From Paraniabella ginsengisoli (lineage in GTDB: Bacteria > Bacteroidota > Bacteroidia > Chitinophagales > Chitinophagaceae), in NCBI RefSeq assembly GCF_022513635.1, contig NZ_JAKWBL010000002.1, forward strand, positions 186,001-250,000: DNA of 64,000 nt. The letters run 5' to 3'. The stretch's first letter is position 1; each line of letters begins with the position of its first letter. Below the pieces are notes generated by a model. It did no database searches. It was not told the DNA's origin and worked only from the letters and a program-made list of their open reading frames with translations. The position numbers were made by a program, and so were the translations under genes. Shown piece by piece: positions 30,579 through 40,011 of this stretch.

Positions 30579-30703
30579 AACGAACAGGTATTTGCGATGA
30601 GGAGGAAATCCATGTTCATCCGTTCAGTTTTGAATCAAAGTTAAATAGAAGTTCTGAAGATCAGCATTTGTTCATCAGCCCGCCTTATTGCAAATACCCG
30701 GTT
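30579..30703 (-). repeat. attC-like site 10 (type A)
   Basis: attC of non-coding cassette C10; embedded box TAACTTTG. Confidence 0.85.
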
Positions 30704-31254
30704 GGCGGCATGTGCCTTTGTCGTCGCTGCTGCGTCTGTGTCCGTCAAAACCTTTCCGAAGAGGGTTTTAAGCCCGTAAAAGCAATTATCTAAATGGCGA
30801 AAATTGTCCAACGTGTATGTTTTTGTCAGGTTGAATGTTTCTTTGATAAGAAATGTATAAAAGTTGTCGTTTGTGTTTGTCGCCCGAAATCTTTACGCAC
30901 AAAACGTTTGAGCGTTTTCTGTTTTTGTCTGCTTTAAAAACTGTGTCCAAGTTGCAACGAAAAAGTCTTGCCGTAAAGTCGAGTCTTGCAAAATCGTTGC
31001 GGTGGTGTCGTCCGATTGTTCGTTATTGTCTGTCGATTGATAAAATTGTTTTCCGTGTCAAACCCGTAAGAGTTGAACGATTGTCCACCGATAAAGTATT
31101 TTTCACCCAAATGAAAATTGGTAATGAAGTGTGATTTTTGAATTGTCCGAAGCTCGCCGTGGACGGTCGTTCAAGTCTTAAAAGTCTTGTGATTGAAGTC
31201 GCCTTTATCTGTCTGCCGATGTTAGCGAAACAGTCGGATGGCATTGCCGCCAAC
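30701..31254 (-). repeat. C10: repeated non-coding cassette, copy 2
   Basis: GTTGGCGGCATGTGCC to GGCATTGCCGCCAAC. Same conserved middle (GTGTCAAACCCGTAAGAG, GTCCACCGATAAAG) as copy 1. No supported gene. Confidence 0.85.
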
Positions 31255-31375
31255 GGTTTTCGGCTTGGCGATGTGGCGGATTTTTAGCACAAAAGTTCAA
31301 TAGAAATACTGCTGTTGAACCTTGCACAAATGTTTCATAGAAGCACTTCAGCCGCCATATTGCCAAACCGATGTT
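31252..31375 (-). repeat. attC-like site 11 (type E)
   Basis: Arms CGGCTTGGCGATGTGGCGG and CCGCCATATTGCCAAACCG. Belongs to C11; right flank GTTAGCGGTA pairs with TACCGCTAAC at site 12. Confidence 0.85.
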
Positions 31376-32379
31376 AGCGGTAGTTTTTCTGTCCATTAAA
31401 TAATGTTTTTAAATATAATAAAAATGGAAAAGTCAGGAATACAAGCCAAATCATTGTATGTCTTGGTAATAATTGAAATTTATAATTTAACCAATAAACC
31501 GCCCCAGTAAATAATATACAAAATAAAGATTGTCCAATATTTACTTGTTCGTTCGAGTATCTGTCAATGTGGCCTTTCTTGTTTTCTTTAAGGTCTTTTT
31601 ATAATCACCATTTTTACTTGGCAAAAACGCAGCAAGTAGCATATAGTTCTGCATTATATAAACGGCTGAAACTCCCATTAAAAAATATTGAAGACTAATG
31701 TAAAGTCCGTCTGAAAAATATGAACTTTCAATGTCTGCATTACTGAATACACGAATAATATTGTCAATTGCAAACGCAAACATTATAATAGTGCTCCAAA
31801 TACTTAGAGTTAATCTGTTTGTTCTTGAAAGGTGTAAATGTGTCAATGCGTTAACTATTGAAAAGACCGAAAGTAGCAAACCAATTGTCATTAAAGAAAT
31901 TGAAAACCAATTATGATAATTGGTAAATCCATAGTCAATAGCCCAATAGATTAATGAAATTGATAGTAATAAAGTAATTCCTTCAGTAAGCTTTGCGTTA
32001 CCTTGTCCTTATATGCTATTCCAAAAAATAGAGCGAAAATAAAAATGAAGAAATATGGCCACATCTCAATATGGTTTTCAAAATTGTAAATTCGCTCACG
32101 TTTTCCTGGTAAGAAACTTAAGAAACTAAATAAGTAAGTTCCGACAAAAATTCCAGCTACTGTTTTCCAACTGCCAGAAACTCTAATACTTTCAAAAAGA
32201 AGTCCAGCAAATAATGCAATTAAACTAATTGAAAATAATTTTCTGTTACTTATTGAAGCTCGATAGCCAATATAAACTGTCAAGGCAATTCCTAATACAC
32301 CTGCAATAATTAAATATGGTGTCAGGCTTAGTCCAGCTGATTTTCGTTTTGGTTTTTTTGTTTTGGTTGTCAATTTCAA
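31374..32379 (-). CDS. C11: polytopic membrane protein of unknown function (frameshifted)
   Basis: About 335 residues with eight or so hydrophobic segments after repairing two indels, near 31995 and in an A run near 31605. Segments include YLIIAGVLGIALTVYIGY, LIALFAGLLFESIRV, MTIGLLLSVFSIVNALTHL and LQYFLMGVSAVYIMQNY. A basic N-terminus (TTKTKKPKRKSAG) precedes the first helix. No ATG is available and a TTG at 32379 is the best start. The stop codon is formed by the GTTAGC edge of site 11. No family recognised. Confidence 0.6.
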
Positions 32380-32407
32380 TTTTCCGGTGTAGTTTAAAAT
32401 TACCGCT

Positions 32408-32531
32408 AACGAACAGGTATTTGCGATGAGGCGGAAATACTTGCTCATCTGTTCAGTTTTGTACCGAAGATAAATAGAAGTTCCGAAGTTGAGCATTTGT
32501 TGTCCAGCCGCCTTATTGCAAATACCATGTT
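32408..32531 (-). repeat. attC-like site 12 (type A)
   Basis: Left flank CCGCTAAC and right flank GTTGTGCG do not pair with each other but with the far ends of C11 and C12, a clear example of cassette-wise pairing. Confidence 0.88.
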
Positions 32532-32545
32532 GTGCGTAGTTATTC

Positions 32546-33180
32546 TCATTGTCTTTTTAGTTCATTAAATGTTTTTGTCTGCTCGTCAAAAATGTAAATT
32601 ATAGGTTTGCAGTAAAAACAGTCGTCATAAAAAAGCCACTCGTGTCAGGTGGGTTTACTATTAACATTCTGCTGTTAACTCGAAAGTCATAACCTACTGA
32701 AGCGCTTGGGGAGTCATAAACTTTCCCCGTTTTTCTGTCAATAAGTAAGCTGCTTTGACAAGGAGAACCACAACCCCAATACACAAATGAATAATGTCCT
32801 GCAAAATTAGCTGTGTCGGCACTAAAACCTTCTCTTAATCTTGTCCGAAAGTTACTTGCGCCTTTATTTGATTTTAGGTCAAGGTCAGCATACTTTTTAT
32901 GGTCAATCGCATTTATTTCAAAATCGTCAAAACCGATGTATGGTTCAAATTTTACTAAAGCATAAGAGATTTTGTCTTTGTCAATAGTTGTGTCGCCGTA
33001 CAGTTTTAAATTTTCAGTTTCGTGAATTAGGTTAATTCCCTGGCGAGAATTTTTTGTCTGCGTGTTTGTCAAACTGTCTTGCCCAATAATTTGCGTATTT
33101 TCGGTCGTTACTGTTTTACCATTGTCTTTACAGGACAAAGTCAAAATGGTCAAGGTCAATATGGCGATTGCTGTCTTCAT
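32546..33180 (-). CDS. C12: lipoprotein of unknown function (frameshifted)
   Basis: The ATG at 33180 starts a lipoprotein signal (MKTAIAILTLTILTLSCKDN). The mature domain contains a cysteine pair in FVYWGCGSPCQSSLLIDRKTG. A T-run indel near 32625 breaks the frame; repaired, the protein ends FDEQTKTFNELKRQ at 32546, about 210 residues. The conserved two-cysteine loop looks structural. Role unknown. Sole gene of C12. Confidence 0.65.
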
Positions 33181-33192
33181 ATAATTACGCAC

Positions 33193-33316
33193 AACGATCA
33201 GGTATTTGCGATGAGGCGGTCATACATGTTCGCCTGTTGAGTTTTGTACCAAATTTAAATAGAAGTTTCGAAGTTGAGCATTTGTTCGTCAGCCGCCTTA
33301 TTGCAAATACCATGTT
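33193..33316 (-). repeat. attC-like site 13 (type A)
   Basis: Belongs to C13; GTTGGCAGTA pairs with TACTGCCAAC at site 14. Embedded box TAAATTTG. Confidence 0.85.
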
Positions 33317-33961
33317 GGCAGTAGTTTTTTTATTGTTTCTTTTAATTGTCCTAATATTAATTTCCGTAAAAGCCATAGTCCAAATATAGTTGTCAATAAA
33401 GAAATAATCCCTACGATTATAAAACCTGTCCCAGCAACCTCATTTCTTCGGTCATTATAAAAGTCTGTTGTCTTTTTGAAATTTGGTTGTTGATTATTAT
33501 TTGCTATTAGAAAATCACTTTCAGTTTTATATTTTTCAAAGTCTTTTTTGTTAAGTCGTAAAAAAGTAAACACTATCATAAGTTTTTCCTAAAACATTAT
33601 TTTCTGTTTGTTGAATAAATTCAATACTCTCTATAAGTGTTTTGTTGTCATCGTCTAAATATGACTGTTCAGGTAAGTCTATAAATGTCAATTTGCAATT
33701 GTCTTTAATTGGAACATACCAACAATCTCCAATTCCTATGTCAACACTTTTAATTTCTGAAACTATAATTGAGCCAAACAGTCCTAAAAAATACAATGAA
33801 TAAAATCCAATAAATGGTGCAAGACCTGCAAATAATATTTTTCGTTTTCGTTTTTCTTCTTTGGATAAAAGTCGAGTTAATACCGTCCACACTAACGCAA
33901 TTATGGCACTTAATAAAAAAATTGCTACAAAGTGTATAAGTATTACAAATCCAAATCCCAT
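33298..33961 (-). CDS. C13: membrane protein of unknown function (frameshifted)
   Basis: About 220 residues. There are two N-terminal membrane helices (VILIHFVAIFLLSAIIALVW and FAGLAPFIGFYSLYFLGLFG), a soluble extracytoplasmic part (DCWYVPIKDNCKLTFIDLPEQ), and a third helix near the C-terminus (GFIIVGIISLLTTIFGLWLL). A T-run indel near 33562 splits the frame. The reading frame runs a few codons into site 13 before stopping, so part of its tail is encoded by the attC-like site. Confidence 0.6.
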
Positions 33962-34017
33962 TTATTTTTGTCTTGATATGTTCGTTCTGTCTGGTGTGTC
34001 TAGGTAAAATTACTGCC

Positions 34018-34140
34018 AACGATCAGGTATTTGCGATGAGGCGGTCATTCATGTTCATCTGTTCGGTTTTGAACCAAAGATAAATAGAAATCCGAAGTTG
34101 AGCCTATGTTGTCCAGCCGCCTTATTGCAAATACCCCGTT
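34018..34140 (-). repeat. attC-like site 14 (type A)
   Basis: Belongs to C14; GTTAGCAGC pairs with GCTGCTAAC at site 15. Embedded box TATCTTTG. Confidence 0.85.
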
Positions 34141-34154
34141 AGCAGCTGCCGTTC

Positions 34155-34793
34155 TCATCGTTCGCTTATTATGTCAAATGGTGTCTCAAATGAACCTTTA
34201 CTTTTTATAAATTCTTTTTCTACTTCCGTTAGTTCGTTTGTCCCAAGTCCAATGTCTTCCCATGCTTTTCCGTCTTGCCGTTTAAGCGCAAATTCAATTG
34301 CTTCAATTTGGGGTTTTTTGTTTAACCCTAACATTGTTAAGTCCATAAATTGTCCTGGCTTAATTTCTCCTTTTTTTATTTGTCCAACTATAAAAAATTG
34401 CCTGCCTGTTATTTGAAAGGCGTATTCAAGTTTAAATTGTCCAACGATTAAGTCGTGCCAATTATTTCCACAATGTTTGCATTGTCTTGCGTACGGTGTT
34501 CTTGCAAGTTTGTTGCATTTTGGGCAGTTGTTTAAGAATACATTGTCACTATTTTGGTTTATTATTCTGTTTGCAACATTCAATTCAAAGTTGTCATAAC
34601 CATCTTTAAGCAAGTCAAGAACTGATTGATCAGAAGTTAACCAACCTTTATCTCTATAAATTTTTGTCATGCTGTCAGAAGTTGAATGTTCAAGTTTATA
34701 AGTTGATGTAGTATGTTTAATAGCCATTCTTTCCGCACTAGTCAATAAGTTACTGAAATAGTTAATAATATATTTCGCTGTTTCGTTATCCAC
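34155..34793 (-). CDS. C14: zinc-ribbon protein of unknown function
   Basis: A 212-residue soluble protein. The N-terminal half is helical (NYFSNLLTSAERMAIKHTT). A C4 zinc ribbon follows (CPKCNKLARTPYARQCKHCGNNW, about residues 90-112 with four cysteines). The rest is a beta-barrel-like stretch (FFIVGQIKKGEIKPGQFMDL) reminiscent of EF-Tu domain 2. This could be a nucleic-acid or ribosome-binding protein, but no family is named. Sole gene of C14. Confidence 0.6.
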   Translation of the reverse strand: MDNETAKYIINYFSNLLTSAERMAIKHTTSTYKLEHSTSDSMTKIYRDKGWLTSDQSVLDLLKDGYDNFELNVANRIINQNSDNVFLNNCPKCNKLARTPYARQCKHCGNNWHDLIVGQFKLEYAFQITGRQFFIVGQIKKGEIKPGQFMDLTMLGLNKKPQIEAIEFALKRQDGKAWEDIGLGTNELTEVEKEFIKSKGSFETPFDIISER

Positions 34794-34817
34794 GGAATGT
34801 TTGTTACGGTTGCTGCT

Positions 34818-34940
34818 AACGTCGGGGTATTTGCGATGAGGCGGAAATCCATGTTCGTCTGTTCAGTTGTGCACTAAAGATAAATAGAAAATCTGAAGAT
34901 GAGTTTTGTTCGTCAGCCGCCTTATCGCAAATACCCTGTT
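34818..34940 (-). repeat. attC-like site 15 (type A)
   Basis: attC of non-coding cassette C15; spacer after AAC is GTCGGGG instead of the commoner GATCAGG, shared with site 24. Confidence 0.85.
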
Positions 34941-35493
34941 GCAGGCATGTGCCTTGTTCGTCGTTGCTGCGTCTATGTCTGCCGAAACCCTTGTTCAAAG
35001 CGAGTTTGAAGTCAACAAAAGCCAATTGTCTTAAAAATAGAATTTTTTCAGCACGCAAGTTTTTTGGCGACTGAAATTGTCTAATGAAAATATTTTCTAA
35101 AAATAATCGCTGGTTTGTAGGCTGAAATAGTTGTCTGTAAAACGTTTGACGAGTTTTTATTATAGGTCTGCTCTGAAAAATTGTGTCAAGGTTTGCCGCG
35201 AAAAAGTCCTGCGTTGAATTTTCGTCTTGCAAATCGTTGCGGTGATGTCGTCCGACTGTTTGTTGGTGTCTACGGATTGATAGAATTGTTTTCCGTGTCA
35301 AACCCCTAAGAGTTGAACTACTGTCCACCGAAGCAGCAGTCAAATGTCAAAGCGGAAGTTGATAATGAAGTTGAAGTTTGGAGTTGTCCGAAGTCCAGCG
35401 TGGGCAGTCGTTCAAGTATTTAAAGTTCGTTATTGAATTCGGGCTATCCGTCTGTTGATGTTGGCAGAGTGGTCGGATGGCATTGCCTGCAAC
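34938..35493 (-). repeat. C15: repeated non-coding cassette, copy 3
   Basis: GTTGCAGGCATGTGCC to GGCATTGCCTGCAAC. It carries the subfamily block CAGCACGCAAGTTTTTTGGC and the variant GTCCACCGAAGCAGCAGT. A 175-codon minus-strand frame crosses it but is not kept in other copies. Confidence 0.85.
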
Positions 35494-35612
35494 GTTTCGG
35501 TATTTGCGATGAGGCGAAAATCCTTATTCGTCAGCCGAGTTTTGCACTAAGATAAATAGAAATCCGAAGTTGAGCATCTGTTGTCCAGCCGCCTTATTGC
35601 AAATACCATGTT
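35491..35612 (-). repeat. attC-like site 16 (type A)
   Basis: Belongs to C16; GTTACCTGCT pairs with AGCAGGTAAC at site 17. Confidence 0.85.
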
Positions 35613-35632
35613 ACCTGCTGTTATTGTTTTTA

Positions 35633-36184
35633 TTAGTCATTTCGTTTCAAGTATTCAGTCGGCACATTGTCAGTCAACCAAACACCATTGTCTGAAATGA
35701 AAAACTGAAAACTGTCATTATACATCTTTTCAGCTAGTACTTTAAATACAAAAGGTTTTCCGTGTCTTTGTCCAACCTTAACTGCTGTTTCAATATCGCT
35801 ACTCAAATGAACGTGTTGTCTGCTTCGTTTTTCAAGTCCAGCTTCATTTATTGATTGAACTAATTTTTCGCTTGTTCCGTGATATAGAAATTCAGGCGGT
35901 TTTTGGTTCATACAGCCTAACTCTATCTCTATTGAATGTCCTTGACTTGCTCTTATTTTGTCAAGCGTTTCATTAAAAGCAAATCTTTTCTTTGGATTTG
36001 TTGCAACAATGTGGCTAAGCGTTTCTCGGTCGAACTTTATTCCGTTGTTGTTTGCTTTATCGATTAATTCTTTAATGTCAGTCCAGCCATTTTGGTCAAG
36101 TTGAATGCCAATTGTTTCAGGTTGGTGTCTTAATACCAAACTTAAAAATTTGCTTATATGTGTCAGTTGCTTCTCGCTTGTCAT
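35633..36184 (-). CDS. kptA: C16: RNA 2'-phosphotransferase (KptA/Tpt1)
   Basis: Transfers an internal 2'-phosphate from RNA to NAD+, giving ADP-ribose 1'',2''-cyclic phosphate. The 183-residue sequence has the family's opening THISKFLSLVLRHQPETIGI, the NAD-pocket motif LYHGTSEKLVQSI, HVHLSSDIETAVKVGQRHG with conserved histidine and arginine, and a C-terminal WLTDNVPTEYL. In fungi the enzyme acts in tRNA splicing; the bacterial role is unsettled. It ends the two-gene cassette C16, directly after an unknown gene (one-base gap). Confidence 0.92.
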   Translation of the reverse strand: MTSEKQLTHISKFLSLVLRHQPETIGIQLDQNGWTDIKELIDKANNNGIKFDRETLSHIVATNPKKRFAFNETLDKIRASQGHSIEIELGCMNQKPPEFLYHGTSEKLVQSINEAGLEKRSRQHVHLSSDIETAVKVGQRHGKPFVFKVLAEKMYNDSFQFFISDNGVWLTDNVPTEYLKRND

Positions 36185-36185
36185 A

Positions 36186-36773
36186 TTATTTACAATAACT
36201 CATTAAATACTTTTTAATTTGATTTCTGTCAGTTAAGTCTATTAACTCCGAACTGTTCCAATCAATTAATACCAATTCACAACTTTCGCCTAATTCATAA
36301 AGTGATTCTAAAATTTTAGTGAAATGGTAATTTGAAGTAATAAGAGAAGTTGAAATCCAAATATTATTTATAAACTCGTCATTGCAGTCATAAAAGAAAT
36401 TGAAACAAGGCAAAACAAATGCGTTTGAAGTAGTTTTTGAGCAGTCGATTATTGTATATCCATCGTATCGAATTTTCGTTGCTTTTTCAAACCCCTTTTC
36501 AATAAGTAATTTATCAAAGTAATCAGTTCTTAACTCTTCATATATGGTTGGAAACGGTAAACCTTCTCTTATGAAAATATCTGTAAACCCATATTCGGTT
36601 CTCGTCTTTTCTGTAAACTCGTCAATTTGCTTTATAGATTTTTCAATGTGCTCAATATTTTTTCTTGGAACAATTTCAATTTGACAATAGTCGTCTTCCC
36701 AAAATGAAGGCAAATTTTCGTCTTCAATTTTAGGATTTGTGTTTCGTCTTAATATTTTGTCAAATAGTCCCAT
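36186..36773 (-). CDS. C16: hypothetical protein upstream of kptA
   Basis: A 195-residue soluble protein starting MGLFDKILRRNTNPKIEDEN. It is acidic and rich in aromatic residues (FVLPCFNFFYDCNDEFINNIW), with no recognised motif. The length and composition resemble small immunity-type or SMI1-like cassette proteins, but this is only an impression. Its stop is one base from the kptA start, so both are made from one message. Confidence 0.6.
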   Translation of the reverse strand: MGLFDKILRRNTNPKIEDENLPSFWEDDYCQIEIVPRKNIEHIEKSIKQIDEFTEKTRTEYGFTDIFIREGLPFPTIYEELRTDYFDKLLIEKGFEKATKIRYDGYTIIDCSKTTSNAFVLPCFNFFYDCNDEFINNIWISTSLITSNYHFTKILESLYELGESCELVLIDWNSSELIDLTDRNQIKKYLMSYCK

Positions 36774-36808
36774 TGTTTGTTTTGGTGTGTCGTTCTATAA
36801 TAGCAGGT

Positions 36809-36933
36809 AACGATTTGGGTATTTGCGATGAGGCAGTCATTCATGTTCTGTCGTTCAGTTTTGTACCAAAGTTACATAGAAGTTCCGAAGTTGAGCATTT
36901 GTACTTCAGCCGCCTTATTGCAAATACCCCGTT
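36809..36933 (-). repeat. attC-like site 17 (type A)
   Basis: attC of non-coding cassette C17; embedded box TAACTTTG facing the C16 operon. Confidence 0.85.
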
Positions 36934-37461
36934 AGCGGCATGTGCCTTTTGTCGTCGTTTCTGTGTCTTTGTCCGCCTGAAACCTTATCCGAGCAGGTTT
37001 GAAGCCAGCAAAAACAAATTGTCTTAAAAATAAAAGTAGTCAATCTTCGGTAAAACCTTTTCTAAAAAATTGTCGTTTGTGTTTGTCGCCCGAAATCTTT
37101 ACGCACAAAACGTTTGAGCGTTTTCTGTTTTTGTCTGCTTTAAAAACTGTGTCCAAGTGCAACGAAAAAAGTTCTGCGTTAAAGTCGAGTCTTGCAAAAT
37201 CGTTGCGGCGGTGTCGTCCGATTGTTCGTTATTGTCTGCCAATTGATAAAATTGTTTTCCGTGTCAAACCCCGTAAGAGTTGAACGATTGTCCACCGATA
37301 AAGTATTTGTCACCCAAATGAAAATTGGTAATGAAGTTTGATTTTTGAACTGTCCGAAGTCCGCCGTGGACGGTCGTTCAAGTCTTTAAAAGTCTTGTGA
37401 TTGGAGCCGTTTTATTTATCTGTCGATGTTAGCGAAACAGTCGGATGGCATTGCCGCTAAC
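36931..37461 (-). repeat. C17: repeated non-coding cassette, copy 4
   Basis: GTTAGCGGCATGTGCC to GGCATTGCCGCTAAC, subfamily with GTCCACCGATAAAG. No supported gene. Confidence 0.85.
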
Positions 37462-37582
37462 GTCCGGCGGATTTGCGATGGTGGGGCAATCAAAGCACAA
37501 ATCTTCAATTTTGTACAAAAGTTGAACCGGAGAACAACCGTTGAACTTTGCAGGTTCGCCCCACTATTGCAAAACCCTTGTT
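37459..37582 (-). repeat. attC-like site 18 (type D)
   Basis: Arms GGATTTGCGATGGTGGGGC and GCCCCACTATTGCAAAACCC. Belongs to C18; GTTACCAGCA pairs with TGCTGGTAAC at site 19. Confidence 0.85.
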
Positions 37583-37941
37583 ACCAGCAGTTTTTCTTTT
37601 GCGTTAATTATTATGTATGTTAAGTAAGTTATGATAAAAATTGTCAAAGGAATTTGAAAGGCTAAATAGTTGAACATTTCGATTGGAACTTGAACTAATC
37701 TACTAATTATAGGCGATAACATAAGTATAAAACTTAGAATCGTCACAATTATGTTGGTTCTCCATTTTGTTAGATTTAAAACAATTCCTATAAGTCCAAA
37801 TATTGCAAATAGTTGGTCAATATTTCCAAAGTCAAAAGCGGTAAAGATTAACCATAGGATAAAAGGAAGTCCAATCATTTGTCCGGCTAAAATGATTAAC
37901 AAATAAGAAATTATCGAAATCGTCCTAATCACATTTTTCAT
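37564..37941 (-). CDS. C18: small membrane protein
   Basis: A 125-residue protein with about four hydrophobic helices (IISYLLIILAGQMIGLPFIL, LFAIFGLIGIVLNL, IIVTILSFILMLSPIISRL, IPLTIFIITYLTYIII). Its last codons (VTRVLQ) are encoded inside site 18. The start overlaps the end of the upstream lipoprotein gene by four bases (ATGA-type overlap), so the two are translationally coupled. Function unknown. Confidence 0.6.
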   Translation of the reverse strand: MKNVIRTISIISYLLIILAGQMIGLPFILWLIFTAFDFGNIDQLFAIFGLIGIVLNLTKWRTNIIVTILSFILMLSPIISRLVQVPIEMFNYLAFQIPLTIFIITYLTYIIINAKEKLLVTRVLQ

Positions 37942-38288
37942 CCTTGATGTACATTTATTTTTGAAACTATTTCACTTTCGTTAAAAGTTATTGTTAGACT
38001 TCCCGTATTTATTCCCGTTCCTGTCATTCCTAAATAATAACTATACTCTGAATTAGTTTCACTGTCAGGTTTTCCAAGAAGTTTTTCGATTTCAGCCTTT
38101 TTCATTCCAACCAACTCGTGATTTTTTCTTAAATCATTCATCATTTTCCATCTTAAATCCCAATTTTCCTCCGTATTTAAATCTGAATTTTTCCATTTGT
38201 CAGAGTCGAATTTTGCGTGGGAAATTTGTCCGCAAGAACTAAGCAGAAGTCCAATAATTATAAAGTAATTTAAAATTTTTGCTTTCAT
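37938..38288 (-). CDS. C18: lipoprotein with a SmpA/OmlA-like domain
   Basis: Lipoprotein signal MKAKILNYFIIIGLLLSSCGQ, then a small domain of the SmpA/BamE type (NHELVGMKKAEIEKLLGKPDSETNSEYSYYL, SLTITFNESEIVSKINV). This fold often mediates protein contacts in the envelope. At 116 residues the length fits. It is coupled to a small membrane protein in the same cassette. Confidence 0.65.
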   Translation of the reverse strand: MKAKILNYFIIIGLLLSSCGQISHAKFDSDKWKNSDLNTEENWDLRWKMMNDLRKNHELVGMKKAEIEKLLGKPDSETNSEYSYYLGMTGTGINTGSLTITFNESEIVSKINVHQG

Positions 38289-38322
38289 ATTGTTTTACGG
38301 TCGGGTTTTCAAAATTGCTGGT

Positions 38323-38445
38323 AACGATTTGGTATTTGCGATGAGGCGGTCATTCATGTTCGTCTGTTCAGTTTTGTACCAAAGCTATATAGAATTCCGA
38401 AGTTGAGCCTATGTAGTCCAGCCGCTTTATTGCAAATACCCCGTT
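38323..38445 (-). repeat. attC-like site 19 (type A)
   Basis: Belongs to C19; GTTATGGGC pairs with GCCCATAAC at site 20. Embedded box TAGCTTTG. Confidence 0.85.
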
Positions 38446-38470
38446 ATGGGCAGGCTTTTTTGTCGAACTG

Positions 38471-39028
38471 TCACTTAAATTTTGATAATAATTCATCTTC
38501 TTCGTCAGGTTTGTCATAAGCGTCTGCTTCGGTTAAATGTCCGTCTTGGTCGCTTATTCTTGTCAGTTGCTTTCCTTGTCTAAACACAAGTTGAAGTCCG
38601 TGTTCTTGTTCCCAATTACATTCACAAGCAATTTGAACGTAAATGTCTTGTTCCTTATAGGGTCGTCTTGTTACATAAATTTCTGTCGGCTGTATAAAAT
38701 TCCAAATTTCGTTGCGGTCTTTTATTTGTCTCAAAGGTTCGTCCGCTTCGTCAAAATCAACTGCAGCTAAAAAGTCAATACAATTTTTATAAGCGAGCTC
38801 AGAAATTAAGTTTCTGTCGGCAGATGTCAGTTTAAGGAAGTTTGTTAGAGCTTGGTCAGCTTCTTCAACAAAACTCTTGTCGTGTTCAGGTTCAAAGTCC
38901 ATAAATATTATTGTCAACTTTTCGTTGCCAAAAAATGGAATTTCAATTTCTGAACTTTTCCACCAATGAGGGAAAATGTCTTCCTGTTTAAGTTGTCCGA
39001 TTATTTTTGATGTGACTTCCTTATTCAT
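38471..39028 (-). CDS. C19: DUF6985-like protein
   Basis: A 185-residue soluble acidic protein. The ATG at 39028 is chosen because upstream codons lie in the attC-like site. IEIPFFGNEKLTIIFMD at the N-terminus and HGLQLVFRQGKQLTRISDQDGHLTEADAY near the end resemble the DUF6985 group, which is found next to toxins as possible immunity proteins. No toxin is seen here. Sole gene of C19. Confidence 0.55.
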   Translation of the reverse strand: MNKEVTSKIIGQLKQEDIFPHWWKSSEIEIPFFGNEKLTIIFMDFEPEHDKSFVEEADQALTNFLKLTSADRNLISELAYKNCIDFLAAVDFDEADEPLRQIKDRNEIWNFIQPTEIYVTRRPYKEQDIYVQIACECNWEQEHGLQLVFRQGKQLTRISDQDGHLTEADAYDKPDEEDELLSKFK

Positions 39029-39065
39029 TGTCGTTAGTGTTGCGGTGTCTGTTAAGCTTGCCCAT

Positions 39066-39189
39066 AACGAACAGGTATTTGCGATGAGGCGGAAATCCGT
39101 GTTCATCAGTTCAGTTTTGCACTAAAGATAAACAGAAATCCCCAAGTTGAGCCTATGTTGTCCAGCCGCCTTATTGCAAATACCCCGTT
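39066..39189 (-). repeat. attC-like site 20 (type A)
   Basis: Belongs to C20; GTTGGCTGTA pairs with TACAGCCAAC at site 21. Confidence 0.85.
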
Positions 39190-39209
39190 GGCTGTAGGTT
39201 TTCTTCTCG

Positions 39210-39838
39210 TCAATAAGGACTTTTCATTGTTTTTGTGTCTGCTGGCAAATCAAAAAATGTCTTGTCGAGTTTCATTTCTTTTACTTCTGTTGCTACGCTT
39301 TCCAAAGTAAATTGTCCATTGTCAACTATTGATTTTAAAGGTAATGAGTTTGATTTTGAGACGAAGTCATACCAATTTCCAAATTTGTGATTAACAAATA
39401 GTTTTGTGTCTACCGAAAGCTTAGTGTTGAAATAGTATTTCTGTGTTCCACTTTTACAAGTCAAAACGAGTTCGTCACATTTATACCCTAATACTTCTGT
39501 CACATCTTTATTAACTTCTGCTTTTAGAATTTCGTCTGGGTTTGTGGCTCCGTCATTCCAAAGCAAAGTTTCAGAATTGGCCATTTTAGTGTAAAGCTTG
39601 TTGTCTTTGTTCACATAAAGTTGCCACTGAAAAAATGAGCCATTTGCAACTGATTTATAGTCGCCTTTTTTATAAAATATTCTTGTATCGAACCCATCAT
39701 TGCAGTGAATTGATCGTCTGTCACATTTGGCATTTTACTTTTGTAAGTGTTTTTGTAAATTATTTTGCCTTCAAAAGTCTGTCCAAAAGAAGTGATTGCA
39801 AAAAGTGTCGCAATTAAAAATATAAATGTCTTTTTCAT
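39210..39838 (-). CDS. C20: exported DUF4412/GLPGLI-like protein (frameshifted)
   Basis: Signal peptide MKKTFIFLIATLFAITSFGQ, then TFEGKIIYKNTYKSKMPNVTDDQF, a start typical of Bacteroidota DUF4412/GLPGLI-like periplasmic proteins. A frame break near 39660 is bridged by YKSVANGSFFQWQLYVNKDNKLYTK. The remaining domain (VLGYKCDELVLTCKSGTQKYYF, then LPADTK) supports that family. Rejoined length is about 208 residues. Function unknown. Sole gene of C20. Confidence 0.65.
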
Positions 39839-39880
39839 ATCTATTTTGATAATTATCGTGGTCTGTCTAAACTTACAGCC

Positions 39881-40003
39881 AACGAGCAGGTATTTGCGAT
39901 GAGGCGGAAATTCATGTTCATCCGTTCAGTTTTGTACCAAAGTTACATAGAAGTACTGAAGATGAGCATTTGTTCGTCAGCCCGCCTTATTGCAAATACT
40001 TGT
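39881..40003 (-). repeat. attC-like site 21 (type A, damaged right edge)
   Basis: The left arm is normal, but the right edge reads GCAAATACTTGTATGCC where GCAAATACCCTGTTG would be expected, a small deletion at the box. GTATGCC still pairs with GGCATAC at the far end of C21. Confidence 0.75.
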
Positions 40004-40011
40004 ATGCCGTG

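Noticed and set aside
32400..32496. N-terminal extensions reading from attC-like sites into cassette genes (for example C11, C19, C23)
   Set aside because: The same peptide-like string appears before unrelated genes because it is the translated site; real starts lie inside the cassettes.
34816..35343. A 175-codon minus-strand frame across non-coding cassette C15
   Set aside because: Equivalent frames in the other eleven copies are broken at different places and the frame runs into the recombination site. The conservation is at DNA level, not protein level.
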